Below are positions 45,549 to 54,854 of a stretch of 64,000 nucleotides of DNA, piece by piece. The stretch covers positions 15,512-79,511 of the forward strand of contig CALFXR010000207.1 in assembly GCA_937958475.1 (NCBI GenBank). Direction: 5' to 3'. Each line of letters starts with the position of its first letter. The first letter of the stretch is position 1. A program made the translations under genes and the position numbers. The notes beneath the pieces are model-generated. The model saw only the letters and a list, made by a program, of their open reading frames with translations. It was not told where the DNA came from and made no database searches. The DNA comes from an uncultured Mesorhizobium sp. GTDB lineage: Bacteria > Pseudomonadota > Alphaproteobacteria > Rhizobiales > Rhizobiaceae.

Positions 45549-46631
45549 ATGCAGCGGAACCGTGGAAACAGTGATCGGCTCGCCTCGCTCGACCTCCTGC
45601 GCGTCGTCGCCGCGCTCGCCGTGGTCGCCTTCCACTATCTGTTTCGCGGCGCTGCGGGCACACCTATGCTCGACGTCGCCTACCCGGCGCTCGCCCCGTT
45701 CGCGCTTCCCGGCTATCTCGGCGTCAATTTGTTCTTCCTGATCAGCGGCTTCGTCATCGCCTGGTCGGCCGAAGGCCGCGACGGAGTGAGTTTCGCCATT
45801 GCCCGCTTCGCCCGCATCTATCCGGGTTTCGTCGCCTCGATGACGATCACCTTCGTCGTGCTCCTCTGGGCCGGCGACCCGCGCTGGCCGGTGAGCGTCC
45901 AGCAGTACGTCGCCAACCTCTTGATCCTGTCTCCGGCGCTCGGCCAACCCTTCGTCGACGGCGTCTACTGGTCGATCGTTCTCGAGCTGGTTTTCTACTT
46001 CTGGGTGGCGCTGGCGCTGCTCCTGGGCGTCTTCGAGCGCTGGAAGCTGCCTCTCCTCGCCGGCTGGCTCGCTGTATGCGCGACCAACGAGTACTTCGTC
46101 GGCTCCGGGGCGGCGCGGCTTGTCTTCATCACCGAATTCGGCCCCTGGTTTGCCGGCGGCATACTCGTGCACCACGTCTTTTCCCGCGGCTGGTCTGCGG
46201 CCGCAGCCGCGCTGATGGCCGCGGCCTTCGCGCTGTCCTGCGCCATGCTGCCGATCACCGCCGGCTGGATGCAGGAGACCTACGGCACCTCGCTCGGCAT
46301 CGGCGCCCTGATAGCGGCGAACGTCATCATCCACCTGCTTCTGCCGGCGGCGATCGCCGTGCGCCGCTTCGCGCCGGCCTCGCCGCTGGTGATCATGCTC
46401 GGCGGTCTCACCTACCCGCTCTACCTTCTCCACCAGCATATCGGCTATGTCGCCATCAACGCCCTTGCGCCGTCACTGGGCGCCGGTCTTGCGGCGGTTG
46501 CGGCGCTCGCCGTCGTCTGCCTCGCCTCGTGGCTGGTCTGGCGCTACATCGAGACGCCGGGACGGAAGGCGACGGTTGGCCTGCTGACGCGGCTCCTCAC
46601 CATCGGCCGGGTCCTCCCGGTACGCGCCTGA
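45549..46631 (+). CDS. Acyltransferase 3 family membrane protein
   Basis: 360 residues with about ten membrane segments. The family's N-terminal signature is ASLDLLRVVAALAVVAFHYLF, which carries the catalytic-type His in FHY and the Arg of LDLLR. NLFFLISGFVIAWSA and IARFARIYPGF are also typical. Members O-acetylate or otherwise acylate sugars of lipopolysaccharide, exopolysaccharide or other envelope glycans. It stands alone between rimO and a GST. Confidence 0.87.
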   Translation: MQRNRGNSDRLASLDLLRVVAALAVVAFHYLFRGAAGTPMLDVAYPALAPFALPGYLGVNLFFLISGFVIAWSAEGRDGVSFAIARFARIYPGFVASMTITFVVLLWAGDPRWPVSVQQYVANLLILSPALGQPFVDGVYWSIVLELVFYFWVALALLLGVFERWKLPLLAGWLAVCATNEYFVGSGAARLVFITEFGPWFAGGILVHHVFSRGWSAAAAALMAAAFALSCAMLPITAGWMQETYGTSLGIGALIAANVIIHLLLPAAIAVRRFAPASPLVIMLGGLTYPLYLLHQHIGYVAINALAPSLGAGLAAVAALAVVCLASWLVWRYIETPGRKATVGLLTRLLTIGRVLPVRA

Positions 46632-46635
46632 ACAG

Positions 46636-47274
46636 TCAGTTCGCCGCCCGCTGGAACAGGACCGGGAACTGCTTCGCCATCTCGAAATCCTTCCCCTGCG
46701 CGCGCTTGTAGGCCTCGCGCTCGACCGTGCGCCCGAGATAGGCGCGGAATGCCGGGCGTTCCGGCAACACCTTCAGCACGTCCATCGTGAAGGCGATGCC
46801 GCTGGCGAGTTGCACATCGGCCGCGGTGAAGCGGTCGCCGGAGGCGAAATCGTTGCGCTCGAGGTGGCGCTCCACATTCGCGACCATGTCTTCGAACAGG
46901 CCGAACGAATAGTCGTTGCTCTTGTAGGTCAGGCCGTGCGCCCGCGCCGCAACGGCGGGATCGAAGACGGAGTCGCAATAGACGAGCCAAGTCAGGTAGG
47001 TCGCACGGGCGGGATCGCCGATCGGCGGTGCCAGGCGGGCCTCGGGAAAGGCGTCGGCGAGATAGATCGAGATTGCCGCGCGTTCGGTGATCACCGTGCC
47101 GTCATGCACGATCGCGGGCACCTTCTTGTTCGGCTGGATGGCCCGGTAGCTCTCGGGAACGCCGCCGGCGGCGCGGATGTCGAGAATCTCAGTCTCGTAG
47201 GGTTGACCGAGTTCCTCGAGGAGCCACAGCACGCCGGAGGAGCGCGACCAGGGAGCGTGGTAGAATTTCAGCAT
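46636..47274 (-). CDS. Glutathione S-transferase family protein
   Basis: 212 residues from the ATG of MLKFYHAPWSRS. The thioredoxin-fold N-terminal domain has the active-site serine region APWSRSSGVLWLLEEL and the cis-proline motif NKKVPAIV followed by ITERAAISIYLAD. The all-alpha C-terminal domain starts near residue 85. A perfect 10-bp inverted repeat lies about 75 bases upstream, perhaps an operator. Specific substrate unknown. Confidence 0.88.
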   Translation of the reverse strand: MLKFYHAPWSRSSGVLWLLEELGQPYETEILDIRAAGGVPESYRAIQPNKKVPAIVHDGTVITERAAISIYLADAFPEARLAPPIGDPARATYLTWLVYCDSVFDPAVAARAHGLTYKSNDYSFGLFEDMVANVERHLERNDFASGDRFTAADVQLASGIAFTMDVLKVLPERPAFRAYLGRTVEREAYKRAQGKDFEMAKQFPVLFQRAAN

Positions 47275-47348
47275 CGACTTGGTTCCTCTATGGCTTCCGG
47301 CCGCCGGCCCTGCCGCTGGCTTCATCGCGACGCCACCATAGCGAACCG

Positions 47349-47372
47349 CTCCTGACAGCAATCTGTCAGGAG
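47349..47372. promoter_or_regulatory. Perfect inverted repeat upstream of the GST gene (candidate operator)
   Basis: CTCCTGACAG-CAAT-CTGTCAGGAG forms a perfect 10-bp dyad. It is not followed by a T-run on either strand and lies 75 bases upstream of the GST start, so an operator for a dimeric repressor fits better than a terminator. No regulator gene is adjacent. Confidence 0.45.
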
Positions 47373-47403
47373 TAGGCAAGCTCCGCATTGCCGGAAACGA
47401 AAA

Positions 47404-47424
47404 GGGGCGCCCGGCGGGCGCCCC
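47404..47424 (-). terminator. Rho-independent terminator after the BMP-type binding protein gene
   Basis: GGGGCGCCC-GGC-GGGCGCCCC forms a perfect 9-bp GC stem. On the minus strand the hairpin is followed by TTTTCGTTTCC. It lies 29 bases past the stop codon of the binding-protein gene, at the end of the five-cistron transporter transcript. Confidence 0.82.
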
Positions 47425-47452
47425 AGATGAGAATGCCGTCGCGGTTCGCCGC

Positions 47453-48526
47453 TTACTGCGGCAGCTTGTCGTCGACGCCCTTGACGTAGAAGTTGAGGCC
47501 GAGCAGCACGCCGTTGTCGGCACGCTCGCCGTCCTTCAGCCATTCCGAGCCGTCCTGCTTGGCGACCGGGCCGGTGAACGGCTCGAAGCCGCCCTTGATC
47601 TTCTCGACCGCCGCCTCGGCGGCCGCCTTCACGTCGTCGGGCATGTTGGCGAACGGCGCCATGACGACATGGCCTTCCTTCATGCCGCCCCAGACGTCGA
47701 CCTGGCTCCAGATGCCGTCCACGACCGCCTTGACGCGCTCCGTATAATACGGGCCCCAATTGTCGACGACCGCGGTGAGCTGCGTCTCCTTGCCGAAGGC
47801 GATCATGTCGGACGCCTGTCCGAAGGCCTTGATGCCGCGCTCGGCCGCGACCTGCATCGGCGCGGTGGAGTCGGTGTGCTGGGTGATGATGTCGACGCCC
47901 TGGTCGATCAGCGCCTTCGCCGCATTGGCTTCCTTGCCCGGGTCGAACCAGGTGTTGGCCCACACGACCTTCAGCTTGAAGTCGGGGTTGACCGTCTGCG
48001 CGCCGAGCACGAAGGCGTTGATGCCCATCACCACTTCCGGAATCGGGAACGACGCGATGTAGCCGGCGACGCCCGCCTTCGACATCTTGGCGGCAATGAT
48101 GCCCTGGACGTAGCGGCCCTCATGGAACTTCGAGTTGTAGGTCGCGACGTTGGCATGATCGCGCTTATAGCCAGTGGCGTGCTCGAACTTCACATCCGGG
48201 AACTTGCCGGCCACGGCATTGGTGGCGTCCATGTAGCCGAACGAGGTGGTGAAGATGATGTTGCAGCCGGAGCGGGCGAAGCGCTCCAGCGCGCGCTCGG
48301 CGTCGGCGCCTTCCGGCACGCTTTCGAGATAGGCAAGCTCGACCTGCTCCTCGCCGCCGAGGTTCTTCTGCATCTCGAGCGCACCCTGATGGTGCTGGTA
48401 GGACCAGCCGAAGTCGCCGATCGGGCCGACATAGATGAAACAGGCCTTCACCTTTGCCTCGGCCGCTACGGTGGCGAGCGCGAGCGCCGCTGTCGCCGTA
48501 GCCAGGGACAGGAGTGTCTTTCTCAT
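47453..48526 (-). CDS. BMP-family (nucleoside) ABC transporter substrate-binding protein
   Basis: 357 residues from the ATG of MRKTLLSLATA; AGAGGA lies 9 bases upstream, favouring it over the ATG three codons earlier. A Sec signal peptide ends near VAAEA without lipobox, as expected for a periplasmic protein in Gram-negatives. BMP/PnrA features are KACFIYVGPIGDFGWSY, HATGYKRD and a nucleoside-binding region DIITQHTDSTAP. It probably captures purine nucleosides or nucleobases. Last gene of the transporter run, followed by a strong terminator. Confidence 0.9.
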   Translation of the reverse strand: MRKTLLSLATATAALALATVAAEAKVKACFIYVGPIGDFGWSYQHHQGALEMQKNLGGEEQVELAYLESVPEGADAERALERFARSGCNIIFTTSFGYMDATNAVAGKFPDVKFEHATGYKRDHANVATYNSKFHEGRYVQGIIAAKMSKAGVAGYIASFPIPEVVMGINAFVLGAQTVNPDFKLKVVWANTWFDPGKEANAAKALIDQGVDIITQHTDSTAPMQVAAERGIKAFGQASDMIAFGKETQLTAVVDNWGPYYTERVKAVVDGIWSQVDVWGGMKEGHVVMAPFANMPDDVKAAAEAAVEKIKGGFEPFTGPVAKQDGSEWLKDGERADNGVLLGLNFYVKGVDDKLPQ

Positions 48527-48578
48527 GGAGTTCATCCTCTTTCGGTTGATGGTTGGAGTTCTGAAAGGGTCTCGGGTG

Positions 48579-49493
48579 TCAGCGATCGGGTACGAAGGGC
48601 CTGCCCAGCGAAGCCGGGGTGTTCACCATCGTCAGCCGCCTGTTGCGGGAGATTAGAACGAGCACGATGACGGTGGCCAGATAGGGCAGTGACGAAAGCA
48701 GCTGCGACGGCACGCCTATCCCCAGTGCCTGTGCATGAAGCTGGCCGATCGAGACGGCGCCGAACAGGTAGGCCCCGGCCAACACGCGCCAGGGCCGCCA
48801 GGATGCGAACACGACCAGCGCCAGCGCGATCCAGCCGCGTCCGGCGGTCATGTTCTCGATCCACTGCGTCGTATAGACCAGCGACAGGTAGCCGCCGGCG
48901 AGTCCGGCGCAGGCGCCGCCGAACATGACGGCGAGATAGCGGATGCCGATGACGTTGATGCCGAGCGCGTGCGCCGAGGCGTGGTTGTCGCCGACCGACC
49001 GCAGCGTCAGGCCGGCCCGCGTGCGGAACAGGAACCAGGCGACGCCAAAAGTCAGCAGGATAGACAGGTAGAAGATCGGATCCTGCCCGAAAAGCAGTTT
49101 GCCGACGAACGGGATGTCGGAGAGCACCGGTATCGAGATGCTTCCCATCTTGACGCCAGGCTGGCCGACGAAGGCCTCGCCGATCATGCCCGAAACGCCG
49201 AGCCCGAGCAGCGTCAGCGCCAGGCCCGTCGCTACCTGGTTGGTCACGAGCGTCAGCGTCAGGAAGCCGAACAGTAGCGAGAACAGGGCGCCGACGATCG
49301 CTGCGGCGAGGAAGCCGAGCCAGGGCGAGCCCGTCGTCAGCGCGACGCCGAAGCCGGTGACCGCACCCATGATCATCATGCCTTCGACACCGAGATTGAG
49401 CACGCCCGAGCGCTCGACCACCAGTTCGCCGATGGCTGCGATCAGGATGGGCGTGGCCGCCGTCGCGATCGTGATGACGATTGCCTCAAACAT
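48579..49493 (-). CDS. ABC transporter permease (BMP/nucleoside type, second subunit)
   Basis: 304 residues with about eight membrane segments. The family sequence AAIGELVVERSGVLNLGVEGMMIMGAV near the N-terminus (shown by its NLGVEGMMIMGA core) is typical of BPD_transp_2 permeases. The central GDNHASAHALGINVIGIRYLAV includes the coupling loop to the ATPase. It forms a heterodimer with the permease encoded just upstream, whose gene it overlaps by 8 bases. Confidence 0.92.
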   Translation of the reverse strand: MFEAIVITIATAATPILIAAIGELVVERSGVLNLGVEGMMIMGAVTGFGVALTTGSPWLGFLAAAIVGALFSLLFGFLTLTLVTNQVATGLALTLLGLGVSGMIGEAFVGQPGVKMGSISIPVLSDIPFVGKLLFGQDPIFYLSILLTFGVAWFLFRTRAGLTLRSVGDNHASAHALGINVIGIRYLAVMFGGACAGLAGGYLSLVYTTQWIENMTAGRGWIALALVVFASWRPWRVLAGAYLFGAVSIGQLHAQALGIGVPSQLLSSLPYLATVIVLVLISRNRRLTMVNTPASLGRPFVPDR

Positions 49494-50586
49494 TCTGCGC
49501 GGCCTCCCCGGCTCGGGCGGCGCGCGCGCCGACGAAGCGGATGCGGTAGTGGATCAGCGTATCGCAGGCGAGCACGAAGAACAGCAGCATGCCCTGGAAG
49601 GCGCGCACGGCCTTGTCCGACACGCCGATCGAGATCTGCGCCGCCTCGCCGCCAAGATAGGTCAGCGCCAGCACCAGGCCTGCGGCGACCACGCCGAGCG
49701 GGTTGAGCCGCCCGAGGAAGGCGACGATGATCGCGGTGAAGCCGTAACCGATGGAGAGCTTCTCGTTCAGATGGCCGACGGCGCCGGAGACTTCGGAAAT
49801 GCCGGCCAGCCCGGCGAGCGCGCCCGAAACCATGAAGGCGAAGAACACCATCCGTCCCGACGAGAAGCCGGCAAAACGACCGGCGCGCGGGCTCTGGCCG
49901 AGCACCCTGACCTCAAAACCCTTCAGCGTCCTCGACATCATGAACCAGAGCAGCAGCGCAGCGACGAGGGCGAAGACGAATCCCCAGTTGGCGCGGCCGG
50001 CCTCCGGCCAGATCTCAGGCAGCACGGCGTATTCATGGAAGCGCACCGTGCCGGGGAAGCTGAAGCCCTGCGGATTGCGCCACGGTCCGCGCACCAGCCA
50101 GTCGTTGAACAGCTGGGCGACGTAGACCAGCATCAGGCTGGTCAGGATCTCGTTGGTGTTGAAGCGCACCTTCAGCCAGGCCGGGATGCTGCCATAGGCC
50201 GCGCCCCCCGCCATGCCGAGGATCAGCATCAGCGGCAGCACGATCCACGACTGGAAACCGGGAAGGAGCACCGGGATCGACGAGCCGAGGACGGCCCCGG
50301 CGATGTACTGGCCTTCGGCGCCGATGTTCCAGTTGTTCGACAGGTAGCAGACCGACAGGCCGACTGCGATCAGGATCAGGGGTGCGGCCTTGACGGCCAG
50401 TTCGTGCAGCGACCACGTCTCGCGCAGCGGATCGATGAAGTAGTAGTAGAGCGCCTCGACCGGGTTCTTGCCGAGCAGCGAGAACATGATGGCGCCGGCG
50501 ACGAGCGTGAGCCCCAGCGCGATGAACGGCGACAGGGCCGAAAACAGCGCCGAGTGCTGCGGTCGCTTGACGAGTTCCAGGCGCAT
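49486..50586 (-). CDS. ABC transporter permease (BMP/nucleoside type, first subunit)
   Basis: 366 residues, about ten membrane segments. NIGAEGQYIAGAVLG is the BPD_transp_2 signature of this subunit, and VLGQSPRAGRFAGFSSGRMVF contains the coupling helix. Its ATG shares one base with the stop of the ATPase gene and its end overlaps the second permease, so all are translated from one message. Confidence 0.92.
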   Translation of the reverse strand: MRLELVKRPQHSALFSALSPFIALGLTLVAGAIMFSLLGKNPVEALYYYFIDPLRETWSLHELAVKAAPLILIAVGLSVCYLSNNWNIGAEGQYIAGAVLGSSIPVLLPGFQSWIVLPLMLILGMAGGAAYGSIPAWLKVRFNTNEILTSLMLVYVAQLFNDWLVRGPWRNPQGFSFPGTVRFHEYAVLPEIWPEAGRANWGFVFALVAALLLWFMMSRTLKGFEVRVLGQSPRAGRFAGFSSGRMVFFAFMVSGALAGLAGISEVSGAVGHLNEKLSIGYGFTAIIVAFLGRLNPLGVVAAGLVLALTYLGGEAAQISIGVSDKAVRAFQGMLLFFVLACDTLIHYRIRFVGARAARAGEAAQNV

Positions 50587-52157
50587 CAGGCGATCTCCGG
50601 CGTATGGTCGACGTGACCAGGCTCGGCACCACCCATGAGCAGGCCGATCTTCTCCAGCGTCGCCTCGGCGGCGGGGATAGGCATCGACAGCTCGCCGTTG
50701 TGCATCACCGCGATCTGGTCGGAGATCTCGAACAGCTCGTCGAGGTCCTGGCTGATGACGAGCACGGCCGAGCCGGCGCGGGCAAGCTCGATCAGGGACT
50801 GGCGGATGCGCGCCGCGGCACCGGCATCGACGCCCCAGGTCGGCTGGTTGACGACCATGACGCGCGGCTGCCGGTCGAGCTCGCGCCCGACGATGAATTT
50901 TTGCAGATTTCCGCCCGACAGCGACGCGGCTTCCGGGTCTACGGCACTCTTGCGCACGTCCATCATCTTGATGATGCGCTGCGCGGCCGACTGGATGGCG
51001 CCGGCCTTGATGACGCCCATGGCGCCGACATAAGCGCGCGCGTCGGTGGCGTGGCGCGACAGGAGCAGGTTCTCCGACAGCGTCATGCGCGGCGCAGCGC
51101 CATGGCCGAGCCGCTCCTCGGGAACGAACGCCGCGCCCAGCTTGCGTCGGGCGGAGATCTTCAGGCGGCCGCAATCCGTTCCGGCGATGCGGATGGCGCC
51201 AGGATCGTTCTGCAACGCCTCGCCGGAGACGGCCTCGAAGAACTCCCCCTGCCCGTTGCCGGCGACGCCGGCAATGCCGATCACCTCGCCGGCGCGCACG
51301 TCGAGCCGGATGTGCCGCAGCGGTATCGAAAACGGCGTTGCCGGCGGACGGCTGAGGTCGCGGATCTCGAGGAGCACCTTGGCCTCCGCGATACCCTCGA
51401 CCGCCGGGCGCACGACCGCATGGATATCGTTGCCCACCATCATCCTCGCCAGAGACGCGGCGGTCTCCTTGCGCGGATCGCAGTGGTCGACGACCTTGCC
51501 GTGGCGCATCACCGTGGCAGCGTCGCACATGCGCTTCACCTCTTCGAGGCGATGCGAGATGTAGAGGATCGACTTGCCCTCGGAGCGCAGCCGCTCGAGC
51601 GTCTCGAACAGCTTGTCGGCCTCCTGCGGCGTCAGCACCGAGGTCGGTTCGTCGAGGATGATCAGTTCCGGCGTCTGCAACAGGCAGCGGATGATCTCGA
51701 TACGCTGGCGTTCGCCAACCGACAGGTCGCCGACGAGCGAGAAGGGATCGAGCGGCAGCCCGTAGCTGTAGGACAGCGCCTTCGCCTTGGCGGCGATCGT
51801 GTGGATCGGCGTGTCGTCGTCGAGCGACAGCGCGATGTTCTCCGCCGCCGTCAACGCCTCGAACAGCGAAAAATGCTGGAACACCATGCCGATGCCCAGC
51901 TTGCGCGCCGCATTGGGACTGCCGATGCGCACCGGGGCGCCCTTCCAGCGGATCTCGCCCCCGTTCGGCTCCAACGAGCCGAAAAGCATCTTCACCAGCG
52001 TCGACTTGCCGGCGCCGTTCTCGCCGAGCAACGCATGAATCTCGCCCTTGCCGATGCGAAGATCGACGTTGTCGCACGCCTTCAGCGTGCCGAAGACCTT
52101 TGTCAGGCCACGCACGTCGAGCAGTTCGGCACGGTCCCCGGGCAGTGTCCGATCCAC
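50586..52157 (-). CDS. ABC transporter ATP-binding protein, tandem domains (BMP/nucleoside type)
   Basis: 523 residues with two ABC modules. The first (about 15-245) has Walker A GENGAGKST, signature LSVGERQRIEI and Walker B LIILDEPTSVL. The second (about 265-505) has an altered Walker A (GVAGNGQGEFFEA), signature LSGGNLQKFIVGREL and a Walker B in which the usual DEP is replaced by VVNQPTWGVDAG. An asymmetric second half is the rule in sugar and nucleoside importers of this type. First gene of the transporter operon; 108 bases separate it from the quinone oxidoreductase. Confidence 0.93.
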   Translation of the reverse strand: MDRTLPGDRAELLDVRGLTKVFGTLKACDNVDLRIGKGEIHALLGENGAGKSTLVKMLFGSLEPNGGEIRWKGAPVRIGSPNAARKLGIGMVFQHFSLFEALTAAENIALSLDDDTPIHTIAAKAKALSYSYGLPLDPFSLVGDLSVGERQRIEIIRCLLQTPELIILDEPTSVLTPQEADKLFETLERLRSEGKSILYISHRLEEVKRMCDAATVMRHGKVVDHCDPRKETAASLARMMVGNDIHAVVRPAVEGIAEAKVLLEIRDLSRPPATPFSIPLRHIRLDVRAGEVIGIAGVAGNGQGEFFEAVSGEALQNDPGAIRIAGTDCGRLKISARRKLGAAFVPEERLGHGAAPRMTLSENLLLSRHATDARAYVGAMGVIKAGAIQSAAQRIIKMMDVRKSAVDPEAASLSGGNLQKFIVGRELDRQPRVMVVNQPTWGVDAGAAARIRQSLIELARAGSAVLVISQDLDELFEISDQIAVMHNGELSMPIPAAEATLEKIGLLMGGAEPGHVDHTPEIA

Positions 52158-52265
52158 GACGCCCCCATTGTCTGTTTTATGTTCCCGAAGTCATCGTAGG
52201 CGCGGCCGGCCTGCAGCGCAAACCGCCACCGCCGTTGAAAGTGCTTCAAGGAATCCAGCGAATAT

Positions 52266-53243
52266 TCATGGCAGCAGGATCGTGGTGCCTGTGGTCGCCC
52301 GCCCCTCCAGCGCCGCGTGGGCCTTTGCCGCATCGGCGAGCGCGAAGCGCTGGTTGATCTGGACGTCGACGACGCCGCTGGCCACGGCGCTGAACAGGGC
52401 CTCGGCCGCCGACTCCAGATCCGCCCGGCGGGCAATGTAGGTGAACAGCGTCGGCCGCGTGATGTAGAGCGAGCCCTTCTGCGCCAGCAGGCCGAGGTTG
52501 AAGGGCGGCACGGGACCCGACGACTGGCCGAACAGCGCCAGCAGGCCGCGCGGCTTCAGGCAGTCGAGCGAGCCGGCGAAGGTATCGACGCCGACCGAAT
52601 CGTAGACGACGTCGCACTTCGCCCCCTTGGTGAGTTCGGCGACGGCGGCGACGAAATCGGTGGTCCGGTAGTTGATGACGTGGTCGTAGCCGTATTTGCG
52701 CGCCAGTTCGGCCTTCTCGTCGGAACCGACCGTGCCGATCGTCGTGGCGCCCAGGTGCTTCGCCCATTGTCCTGCGATCAGGCCGACGCCGCCCGCCGCG
52801 GCATGGAACAGGATGGTGTCGCCGGGTTTCACCACGAAGGTGCGGCGCAGCAGATACTCCGCGGTCAGGCCCTTCAGCATCAGCGCGGCAGCCTGTTCGT
52901 CCGTCACGCCGTCGGGCACCTTCACCAGGCGGCCGGCGGGCACCACACGTTCCTCGCAATACGCGCCGACCGGCATCGTGTAGGCGACGCGGTCGCCCGG
53001 CTTCAGCCAGTCGACGCCCGAACCGACCTCGGTGACGACGCCGGCGGCTTCGCTGCCCAGTACCAGCGGCAGCCCGGCGGGTGCCGGGTAGAGACCGCTG
53101 CGGTAGTAGGCGTCGAGGAAGTTCAGTCCGATCGCGGTCTGGCGGAGCAGGACCTCGGCTTCGCCCGGCCGCCCCGCCTCGCAATCCTCGTAGACCAGGA
53201 CTTCCGGTCCGCCGTGGGCGTGGATACGAATCGCCTTCGTCAT
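52266..53243 (-). CDS. qor: NADPH:quinone oxidoreductase (zinc-independent MDR family)
   Basis: 325 residues. The GroES-like N-terminal half (IGLNFLDAYYRSGLYP) and Rossmann motif AAAGGVGLIAGQWAKHLG (about 145-162) mark a QOR-type medium-chain dehydrogenase. The zinc ligands of alcohol dehydrogenases are missing. YDSVGVDTF and the Lys/Tyr NADPH-specific positions near IGTVGSDEKAELA are also present. It reduces quinones by one electron with NADPH. It starts 3 bases after the pcs stop. Confidence 0.9.
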   Translation of the reverse strand: MTKAIRIHAHGGPEVLVYEDCEAGRPGEAEVLLRQTAIGLNFLDAYYRSGLYPAPAGLPLVLGSEAAGVVTEVGSGVDWLKPGDRVAYTMPVGAYCEERVVPAGRLVKVPDGVTDEQAAALMLKGLTAEYLLRRTFVVKPGDTILFHAAAGGVGLIAGQWAKHLGATTIGTVGSDEKAELARKYGYDHVINYRTTDFVAAVAELTKGAKCDVVYDSVGVDTFAGSLDCLKPRGLLALFGQSSGPVPPFNLGLLAQKGSLYITRPTLFTYIARRADLESAAEALFSAVASGVVDVQINQRFALADAAKAHAALEGRATTGTTILLP

Positions 53244-53246
53244 CGA

Positions 53247-53969
53247 TCAGGTCTTTCTCAAGCCGAGTTTCGGGAAAAGCTGCATGATTCCGCCGATCAC
53301 GAACAGATAGCCGCCGGTGACCGCTATGCCGATCTTGACGTATGGATGCGCATTCATCGCCTGCACGATCGCCGCGGTGCCGAACGCGCACCAGGCGAGG
53401 AAGACCGCCAGGTTCACGGAACGGAGCCTCGCCACCCTGACCGGATGCAGGAAGTTGATCGGCAGGAAGGTCAGGATCGCCGCCAGGACGACGACGCCGA
53501 ACGAAACCCACTCGCCAGGCTCCATGACGAACAGGGTGAAGACGACCATGTTCCACACCACGGGGAAGCCCTTGAAGAAGTTCTCCTTCGTCTTCATGCC
53601 GGTGTCGGCGTAGTAGATCGCGCTCGACACGACGATCAGAGCCGCCGACAGGAACGACAGGCCGGGGCCCATGAAGCCGCGCTGATAGAGGGCGAACGCC
53701 GGGATGAGCACGTAGGTGACGTAGTCGATGATGTTGTCCAGCGTGTCGCCCGACCAGGTCGGCAGGATCTCCTTGACCTGCAGCCTGCGCGCGATCGGCC
53801 CGTCGATGCCGTCGACGAGCAGCGCCAGCCCCAGCCACCAGAACATCGCCGTCCATCGCTGCTCGCTCGCCGCGACGAGCGACAGAAACGCCAGGAACGA
53901 ACCGGACGCGGTGAGCAGGTGAACGGAAAAGGCCCGCGCCTGCGGCCAGGTGACTTTCCTCGGTTTCAC
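53247..53969 (-). CDS. pcs: Phosphatidylcholine synthase (CDP-alcohol phosphatidyltransferase)
   Basis: 240 residues from a GTG start overlapping the DUF1326 stop by 4 bases. The CDP-alcohol phosphotransferase motif D-G-x2-A-R-x(n)-G-x3-D-x3-D appears as DGPIARRLQ and SGDTLDNIIDY. Eight hydrophobic segments follow. Pcs condenses choline with CDP-diacylglycerol to make phosphatidylcholine, a membrane lipid typical of rhizobia and Brucella. Phosphatidylglycerol-type synthases share the motif, but the VHLLTASGSFLAFLSL start is that of Pcs. Confidence 0.92.
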   Translation of the reverse strand: MKPRKVTWPQARAFSVHLLTASGSFLAFLSLVAASEQRWTAMFWWLGLALLVDGIDGPIARRLQVKEILPTWSGDTLDNIIDYVTYVLIPAFALYQRGFMGPGLSFLSAALIVVSSAIYYADTGMKTKENFFKGFPVVWNMVVFTLFVMEPGEWVSFGVVVLAAILTFLPINFLHPVRVARLRSVNLAVFLAWCAFGTAAIVQAMNAHPYVKIGIAVTGGYLFVIGGIMQLFPKLGLRKT

Positions 53970-54580
53970 GGTCCGCGCCAATCCAGCTTGCAAATCTCGG
54001 CCGATCGGCCGGCGAAGTCCCAGTTGCGGCCGAAGGCGCGCATGCGGCTCCTGTCGGAACGCGCGACGATGATCTCGGGGCCGATCCAGTATCCGGAATT
54101 GGAGATGACCGTATCCTTGTCGGGATCCACGCCCGGGATCGGCGTCACCGAGCCGTCGATAATCTGCGGAATCCGGACGATCCGCGTTCGGCCGTGCGTC
54201 TCGCAGGCGATCGCAACCCGCTCGATCCCCAGGACCTTGCCGACATGCGTCGAAAACAGGGAGGCTGCACCGCCGGCCTTGCCGGAAAAGATCCTGGCAA
54301 ACGCCTTGGCCGCATAGATCGAGGCGCGCGCGTCGATGAACAGCCCGACGCTCCAGTTTCCGCGGCTCATGTAGCCGGGGACATCCATGACCAGCCCGAG
54401 GTTCAGGCCGGACAGGTCGACGTCGCCGAAATGGCCGGCATCGACCCGGATTCCGGCCCAGCTCAGGCAAGCCCCTTCCGTCGGCGGATGATTGCCGAGC
54501 GAGAGCACGCAGGGGCAGAATACGGCGCAATTGCAGGAGCGGACGAGTTCTCCCTTCATTGCCCAACTCTGGTCTGCCAT
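53966..54580 (-). CDS. DUF1326 domain protein
   Basis: 204 residues from ATG 54580. The defining Cys cluster is at the N-terminus: GELVRSCNCAVFCPCVLSLG (Cys-x-Cys-x4-Cys-x-Cys). VDLSGLNLGLVMDVPGYM and FIDARASIYAAKAFARIFSG follow the family pattern. The cysteines may bind metal, but no function is established. Translationally coupled to pcs. Confidence 0.84.
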   Translation of the reverse strand: MADQSWAMKGELVRSCNCAVFCPCVLSLGNHPPTEGACLSWAGIRVDAGHFGDVDLSGLNLGLVMDVPGYMSRGNWSVGLFIDARASIYAAKAFARIFSGKAGGAASLFSTHVGKVLGIERVAIACETHGRTRIVRIPQIIDGSVTPIPGVDPDKDTVISNSGYWIGPEIIVARSDRSRMRAFGRNWDFAGRSAEICKLDWRGP

Positions 54581-54854
54581 TCTTCGTCTCCCCGTGCGGC
54601 CGATGTTACTAACAGCGCCACCGCCCGCACAAGCCGTATCGCAGCGGCAGCGCGCTCCCGCGACCTCCCCTCGCCCGTTATCCACGACCGAGAGCGGATC
54701 CACACCGGCGGCATCCGCAAGAGGATCGTCAGTCGGAGTCCCGGCGGCCTGTCCTCCCGGCTGCAAAGCGCCGCATTGATCAGGCCGTTCGCCATCGCCT
54801 ATATCGGCGGTAACGATAGCCCAACAGCCGCGCTGCGGCGCAACGGAAGACCAG

